The notes under the pieces were generated by a model. The model was not told where the DNA came from. It saw only the letters and a list, made by a program, of their open reading frames with translations, and ran no database searches. The position numbers and the translations under genes are program-made. 16,244 nucleotides of DNA from CAZKCI01 sp964551475 (lineage in GTDB: Bacteria > Auribacterota > Erginobacteria > Erginobacterales > CAZKCI01), in the NCBI GenBank assembly GCA_964551475.1, contig CAZKCI010000006.1:1-16244 (forward strand). Reading direction: 5' to 3'. Shown piece by piece: positions 13,137 to 16,244 of the stretch (within the stretch, counting starts at the first letter, position 1; every line of letters starts with the position of its first letter).

Positions 13137-13158
13137 GAAGAAACGGCCCCCGGCCTGA
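12907..13158 (+). CDS. Small zinc-binding anti-sigma-factor-like protein
   Basis: The 83-residue product starts at ATG 12907. It contains HLARCPDCREE, the H-x3-C-x2-C zinc motif of ZAS/zf-HC2 anti-sigma domains, which bind and hold cognate ECF sigma factors. The N-terminal helix (VILALIEKRLRGETTEAENA) fits the family, where 'x-L-x-G-E-L-x-x-x-E' precedes the zinc site. The rest is a charged, basic helix (QKGFEKKRERMLGEKKRPPA) with no transmembrane segment, so it would act in the cytoplasm, unlike the many membrane-anchored relatives. Its first 230 bases overlap the open frame of the sigma gene in another frame. A TTG at 12895 is an alternative start. Pairing with the upstream sigma factor is inferred from adjacency. 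Confidence 0.7.
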   Translation: MTRHPVILALIEKRLRGETTEAENARLAAHLARCPDCREESEAAQFVDRVFRRLLLRKAGARYQKGFEKKRERMLGEKKRPPA

Positions 13159-13201
13159 GACGCCTCCAGCCTTTTCCGGCTTCTCTATGCCCGGCCGGGG
13201 C

Positions 13202-13210
13202 TGATATAAT
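13202..13210 (+). promoter_or_regulatory. Extended -10 promoter before the AI-2E transporter gene
   Basis: TGATATAAT is a perfect extended -10 (TGnTATAAT). A poor -35 (TTCTCT, 13181-13186) lies 18 bases upstream, as is tolerated for this promoter type. The leader would be about 30 bases. It follows directly on a GC-rich GCCCGGCCGGGGC stem that may end the preceding sigma/anti-sigma transcript. Confidence 0.5.
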
Positions 13211-13245
13211 TCCGGCTCGCCTCCCCTAACCGTCCCGCGACACCC

Positions 13246-14343
13246 ATGCACGCAGAGGAGAAACCTCTTTCCCTCCGGGAGAATCCGGCCGGGACCCCGA
13301 TCGCGACCTATCTCCTCCTCTTCCTCGCCTTCGTCGTCCTCGCCTTCGTCCTCCGGGCCGCCCGCTCCATTCTCATCCCCTTTGCCCTGGCCGTCTTTCT
13401 CGCCTATCTGCTCTACCCGCTGGTGACCCTGCTCACCCGCCTGCGGATCGGCTACCGCCTGGCCGTGGCGATCGTGATCGTCCTCCTCGTCCTTCTCTTC
13501 CTGGGCACGGTGGGGATCGTCGCCTCGGAGGTCAACAGCCTGGTCGGGTCCCTCCCCGTCTACCTCGAGAAGCTCAGGGTCCACCTCGACCGCGCCCACG
13601 CCCTCTATCTCCGCCTCTCCGAGCGCATCGCCGCCTTCATTCCCGGCCGGCCGGCCGTCGCCCCCCAGGGCGGATCCACTCTTCCCCTCCTGGGCTCCAT
13701 CGCCGCCAACTTCCTGAGCGGACTGAACTCCGCCCTCTCGCTCGCCTCCGACTTCGTCATCATCCTCTTCATGCTCATCTTCCTCCTCGCCGACGCCCGC
13801 CTCTTCAAGCGCAAGGCGATCACCGCCTGGGGAAAGAAGGGCGAGACCAGGGCCGCCGAGATCGTGGAACAGATCAACCGCGGCATCTCCAAGTTCATCG
13901 TCATCCGCACGCTGATCAATCTCGGCATGGCGGCGGTGATGACCGTCATCCTGCTCATCCTGAAGGTGGACTACGCCTATATCTGGGGGCCGCTGACCGG
14001 GATCCTGAACTATATCCCCTATCTGGGGAGTATCATCGCCGTCATCCCGCCCCTGGTCATCGCGCTGGCCACCTCGTCATCGATCTGGACGCCGGTCGTC
14101 CTGCTCCTCGCCTACATCGTGGTCCAGAACCTCGACGCCTACTTCATCACCCCCCAGGTGATCGGCCGGAAGGTCGACCTGAACGGGCTGGCCATTCTCC
14201 TCACCCTGATCCTCTGGGGCTTCCTCTGGGGCCCGGTGGGGATGATCCTGGCCACGCCGCTCACCGTCTCCTTCAAGATCCTCTGCGACAACATCGAACC
14301 GCTGAAACCGGTGGGGAGACTGCTGGGGGGAGCGGATAAGTAA
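13246..14343 (+). CDS. AI-2E family transporter (YdbI/PerM type)
   Basis: The 365-residue inner-membrane protein belongs to the AI-2E exporter/permease superfamily. Members export small molecules or act as Na+/H+ antiporters; the substrate cannot be read from sequence. Hydrophobic segments lie near 21-38, 41-62, 71-95, 165-185, 240-260, 262-285 and 290-350. The soluble region between the third and fourth (about 95-165, EVNSLVGSLPVYLEKLRVHL) is the usual helical loop. Diagnostic motifs are LNYIPYLGSIIAVIPP (254-269) and, near the C terminus, ITPQVIGRKVDLNGLAILLT followed by WGPVGMILATPL. The start is the first ATG downstream of an extended -10; no clear Shine-Dalgarno sequence precedes it. It is a separate transcription unit between the sigma pair and the DUF362 gene. 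Confidence 0.9.
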   Translation: MHAEEKPLSLRENPAGTPIATYLLLFLAFVVLAFVLRAARSILIPFALAVFLAYLLYPLVTLLTRLRIGYRLAVAIVIVLLVLLFLGTVGIVASEVNSLVGSLPVYLEKLRVHLDRAHALYLRLSERIAAFIPGRPAVAPQGGSTLPLLGSIAANFLSGLNSALSLASDFVIILFMLIFLLADARLFKRKAITAWGKKGETRAAEIVEQINRGISKFIVIRTLINLGMAAVMTVILLILKVDYAYIWGPLTGILNYIPYLGSIIAVIPPLVIALATSSSIWTPVVLLLAYIVVQNLDAYFITPQVIGRKVDLNGLAILLTLILWGFLWGPVGMILATPLTVSFKILCDNIEPLKPVGRLLGGADK

Positions 14344-14366
14344 CAAGGCCGAAGGCAGAAGAAAAT

Positions 14367-14434
14367 CACGTTCTCGTGCTCGTTACCCGTACGCATTCTC
14401 GGCCGTGGACGTGAACAAGGACGTGGACGAAAAC
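14367..14434. repeat. Degenerate 6-bp-periodic inverted repeat between genes
   Basis: The left half is built of hexamers like TTCTCG, TGCTCG and TTACCCG (14367-14402). The right half is built of their complements, such as GTGGACGTGAAC and GGACGTGGACGA (14403-14434). The outer 14 bases of each half (14370-14383 and 14421-14434) pair at about 11 positions. It fills most of the 98-base gap before the DUF362 gene. It looks like one copy of a low-complexity intergenic repeat family, not a terminator with a T-tract. Confidence 0.45.
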
Positions 14435-14441
14435 AACCGAC

Positions 14442-15560
14442 ATGAGCGACGTTCTCATACTCGATGCCTCACCGGAACGACTGGAAGAAGCGGCGGGGAA
14501 GATCTTCGCCGCCTTCCCCTTCTCCTGGACGGGCAAGAAGGTCCTCCTCAAGCCGAACATGGTCGGCGCTTACGCCGCCGAGCGGGGCGTGACCACCCAT
14601 CCCGGCCTGGTCCGGTCCTGCCGGGACTGGCTTCGCGAGGCGGGGGCGACGGTGATCGTGGGCGACAACCCGGGCGTGGTCGGCTACGGGGTGAGCGACG
14701 CGGTCGCTACCGCCTGCGGGATCAAGGCGGCGGCGGGCGACTCCTATGTGAACATCTCCCGGGAGGCGGCCTCCGTCCCCTTGAGATCGTCGCTCGCCTC
14801 CTCCACGCTGGTCTCCAAGGCCGTCCTCGAGGCCGACGTCTTCATCACCCTCCCCCGCTTCAAGACCCACATGCAGACGCTGATCACCGGGGCGATCAAA
14901 AACTCCTACGGGACTCTGGCCGGGGGGGAGAAGGCCCGTTTCCACCGCCTGGCCGTGGATCCGAAAACCTTCTCCCGCGCGGTGGCGGAGGTCTTCGCCA
15001 TCCGCCCGCCCGACCTCGCCATCATGGACGGGCTCACGGCGATGGAGGGAAACGGCCCTTCCAGCGACGACCTGCGCCCCCTCTCCAAGATCATCGCCTC
15101 CCGGGATGCGGTGGCGGTGGACGCGCTGATGGCCGCCATGATGGGCGTCGACCCTCAGTCCGTTCCGATGCTCGCCGCGGCGCGGGAGATGAAACTCGGA
15201 GAGACCGACCTCGCTGGGATCAACTGCCAGGGGGAGTGGTCACCGATCGAAAAATTCAAGCTCCCCCGCTCCTTCGGACGGGGGGGGATCCTGGCGAAGA
15301 TGATCAACCGTGTCTGGGGGAGGCTCTTCACCCGCACCGTCCTCCAGATCGCACCGGGACTCTGCCAGCGGTGCGGCCTCTGCCACCGCCAGTGCCCGGT
15401 CCAGGCGGTGAAGAAGATCGACGGCGGATTCCGGATCGACAACTCGCGCTGCATCCGCTGTTACTGCTGTTACGAGATCTGCGTTCACCGGGCGATCCGG
15501 ATCGGCAGCCCGTTCGACCGCCTGGTCCGCCGGATCGTCCGCACCCGGGAGGGGATCTGA
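14442..15560 (+). CDS. DUF362 domain protein with C-terminal 2x[4Fe-4S] ferredoxin
   Basis: The 372-residue protein starts at ATG 14442 with no evident ribosome-binding site. Residues about 1-265 form the DUF362 domain: VLLKPNMVG (34-42), TTHPGLV (51-57), LPRFKTHMQTLITGAIKN (137-154), and IMDGLTAMEGNGPSSDD (194-210), followed by IIASRDAVAVDALM (217-230). Residues 308-349 carry two cluster motifs. C308-x2-C311-x2-C314-x3-C318-Pro is classical. C337-x2-C340-x2-C343-x3-C347 has an additional Cys342, and Val in place of the usual Pro. A cytoplasmic redox role is likely; the reaction of DUF362 proteins is unknown. No transmembrane segment or export signal is seen. Its TGA stop directly abuts the GTG of the next gene, implying co-translation. 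Confidence 0.9.
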   Translation: MSDVLILDASPERLEEAAGKIFAAFPFSWTGKKVLLKPNMVGAYAAERGVTTHPGLVRSCRDWLREAGATVIVGDNPGVVGYGVSDAVATACGIKAAAGDSYVNISREAASVPLRSSLASSTLVSKAVLEADVFITLPRFKTHMQTLITGAIKNSYGTLAGGEKARFHRLAVDPKTFSRAVAEVFAIRPPDLAIMDGLTAMEGNGPSSDDLRPLSKIIASRDAVAVDALMAAMMGVDPQSVPMLAAAREMKLGETDLAGINCQGEWSPIEKFKLPRSFGRGGILAKMINRVWGRLFTRTVLQIAPGLCQRCGLCHRQCPVQAVKKIDGGFRIDNSRCIRCYCCYEICVHRAIRIGSPFDRLVRRIVRTREGI

Positions 15561-16244
15561 GTGAAGCCGACGGCCCAGACCGCCCTCACCCTGGCCGCGG
15601 TCGCCCTCATTTCCGCCGCCTTCGCACTAGTCGGAATGCCCGATTTCTACGACCGCTATCTGGGGGTTTTCACCGAGGGCGGAACTTACGGCTTTCTCGC
15701 CCCCAGCCTCTACCAGTTCGCTGCCGCTTTTTTCCTCTTTTTGGTCATCCCCTGGCTCGTCGTCACGCGGATGTTCCGGGAGAGGCCCGCCGATTACGGA
15801 TGGAGGCCAGGCGGCCTTAAGGACAACCTGCTCACATTCGCCTGGGCAATACCGCTGGTCTTCGTCCTGGCCTGGCTCTCCTCGTCCCAACCGGAGTTTC
15901 AGGCGCAATATCCCCTCTTCATCTCCCGTCTCCCCTCCTTCCCCCTCCAGGGCCAGAACGTCACCGTCTTCGTCCTCTACGAGTTCACCTACCTCTTTTA
16001 TTACATCGGCTACGAGTTCTTCTTCCGCGGCTTCGCCCTCGTCGGCCTGAAGCCCTCGCTGGGGAAATGGGGCGCCCTGCTCTTTCAGGCGGCGGTCTCC
16101 ACCATCCTCCACTACCACAAGCCCCTCCCCGAGATGATCTCCGCCTTCCCCGGCGGGATCGCCTTCGGCCTGGTCGCCCTGCGCAGCCGCTCCCTCCTCC
16201 CGGTCATCATCGCCCACTGGTTCCTCGGCTTCTTCCTCGATCTC
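15561..16244 (+). CDS. CPBP (Abi) family intramembrane metalloprotease, 3' end outside window
   Basis: The frame is open from GTG 15561 through the last base, giving 228 codons without a stop. The GTG follows the DUF362 stop codon with no gap and has GGAGGGG about 7 bases upstream, inside that gene. The product is hydrophobic, with segments near 6-25, 48-70, 92-110, 138-155, 165-185 and 195-225. The three family motifs are present. Motif 1 is GYEFFFRGF, with Glu152 and Arg156, and Tyr in place of the first of the two usual glutamates. Motif 2 is STILHYHKP, with His184. Motif 3 is AHWFLGFFLDL, with His219 and Asp227. Members are glutamate-type CAAX-prenyl-protease relatives, found in processing, immunity or sorting roles. 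Here the role is unknown. It probably lacks only a short tail. Confidence 0.82.
   Translation, partial: MKPTAQTALTLAAVALISAAFALVGMPDFYDRYLGVFTEGGTYGFLAPSLYQFAAAFFLFLVIPWLVVTRMFRERPADYGWRPGGLKDNLLTFAWAIPLVFVLAWLSSSQPEFQAQYPLFISRLPSFPLQGQNVTVFVLYEFTYLFYYIGYEFFFRGFALVGLKPSLGKWGALLFQAAVSTILHYHKPLPEMISAFPGGIAFGLVALRSRSLLPVIIAHWFLGFFLDL

Noticed and set aside
14405..15820. 471-codon plus-strand frame overlapping DUF362 and the CPBP gene
   Set aside because: It is an Arg/Pro/Gly-rich out-of-frame reading. The DUF362 and protease frames carry all recognised motifs.
1..16244. tRNA, rRNA or CRISPR array
   Set aside because: No cloverleaf with a GGTTCGAATCC-type arm, no rRNA landmark and no regularly spaced non-coding direct repeats were seen. 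The only regular array is the coding 120-bp repeat.

Overview
The window is a GC-rich, gene-dense bacterial chromosomal segment. The organism is probably Gram-negative: it encodes an outer-membrane beta-barrel protein and several signal-peptide proteins. Core genes (proA, a short 6-phosphogluconate dehydrogenase) sit among poorly characterised families. The 40-residue FG-GAP-like repeats (D-x-D-G-x-G ... W-S-x-R-N-x-T-R-x-Y/F-x-G) are of a kind I loosely associate with uncultured lineages of the PVC/Omnitrophota/Aureabacteria sphere. That is recollection only, and no ribosomal RNA or marker gene in the window fixes the taxonomy.

Layout, left to right. (1) 19-2037, minus: a secreted GH64/thaumatin-like protein with six exact-period 120-bp C-terminal repeats. 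(2) 2316-3071, plus: an outer-membrane beta-barrel protein, divergent from the first. (3) 3163-3375: a possible mobile-element scar. (4) 3326-4267, minus: 6-phosphogluconate dehydrogenase, divergent from a Na+/phosphate cotransporter with a PhoU-like tail (4518-6278, plus). (5) 6302-7624, minus: a secreted coiled-coil protein of unknown family. (6) 7625-8165: the only stretch over 300 bases without a convincing gene. It holds opposed promoter candidates, a CACGTG-centred palindrome and several GC-rich stems. (7) 8166-9437, plus: proA, converging on a three-gene minus-strand run. That run, in transcription order, is a DUF456 membrane protein (12137-11640), a solo poly(A)-polymerase-type nucleotidyltransferase head (11601-10816) and a YgeW-type carbamoyltransferase (10727-9525). 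A long nested hairpin lies at the convergence point. (8) 12288-13158, plus: an ECF sigma factor and a small zinc-binding anti-sigma-like protein with an abnormally long out-of-frame overlap. (9) 13246-14343, plus: an AI-2E family transporter. (10) 14442 to the window end, plus: a DUF362/ferredoxin protein abutting a CPBP intramembrane protease that runs off the edge.

How the genes work together. No single pathway unites the window. Plausible local units are the DUF456-nucleotidyltransferase-carbamoyltransferase run behind a TTGCCG-18-TATAAT promoter, the sigma/anti-sigma pair, and the DUF362-CPBP pair with a TGA|GTG junction. ProA and the carbamoyltransferase both belong to glutamate/ornithine-like chemistry, but they are convergent and not co-transcribed.

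The items most worth a second look are the sigma/anti-sigma reading-frame anomaly, the structured non-coding region before proA, the GH64 plus FG-GAP architecture, the orphan ygeW context, and a C/G-rich hairpin repeat found in two gene leaders.
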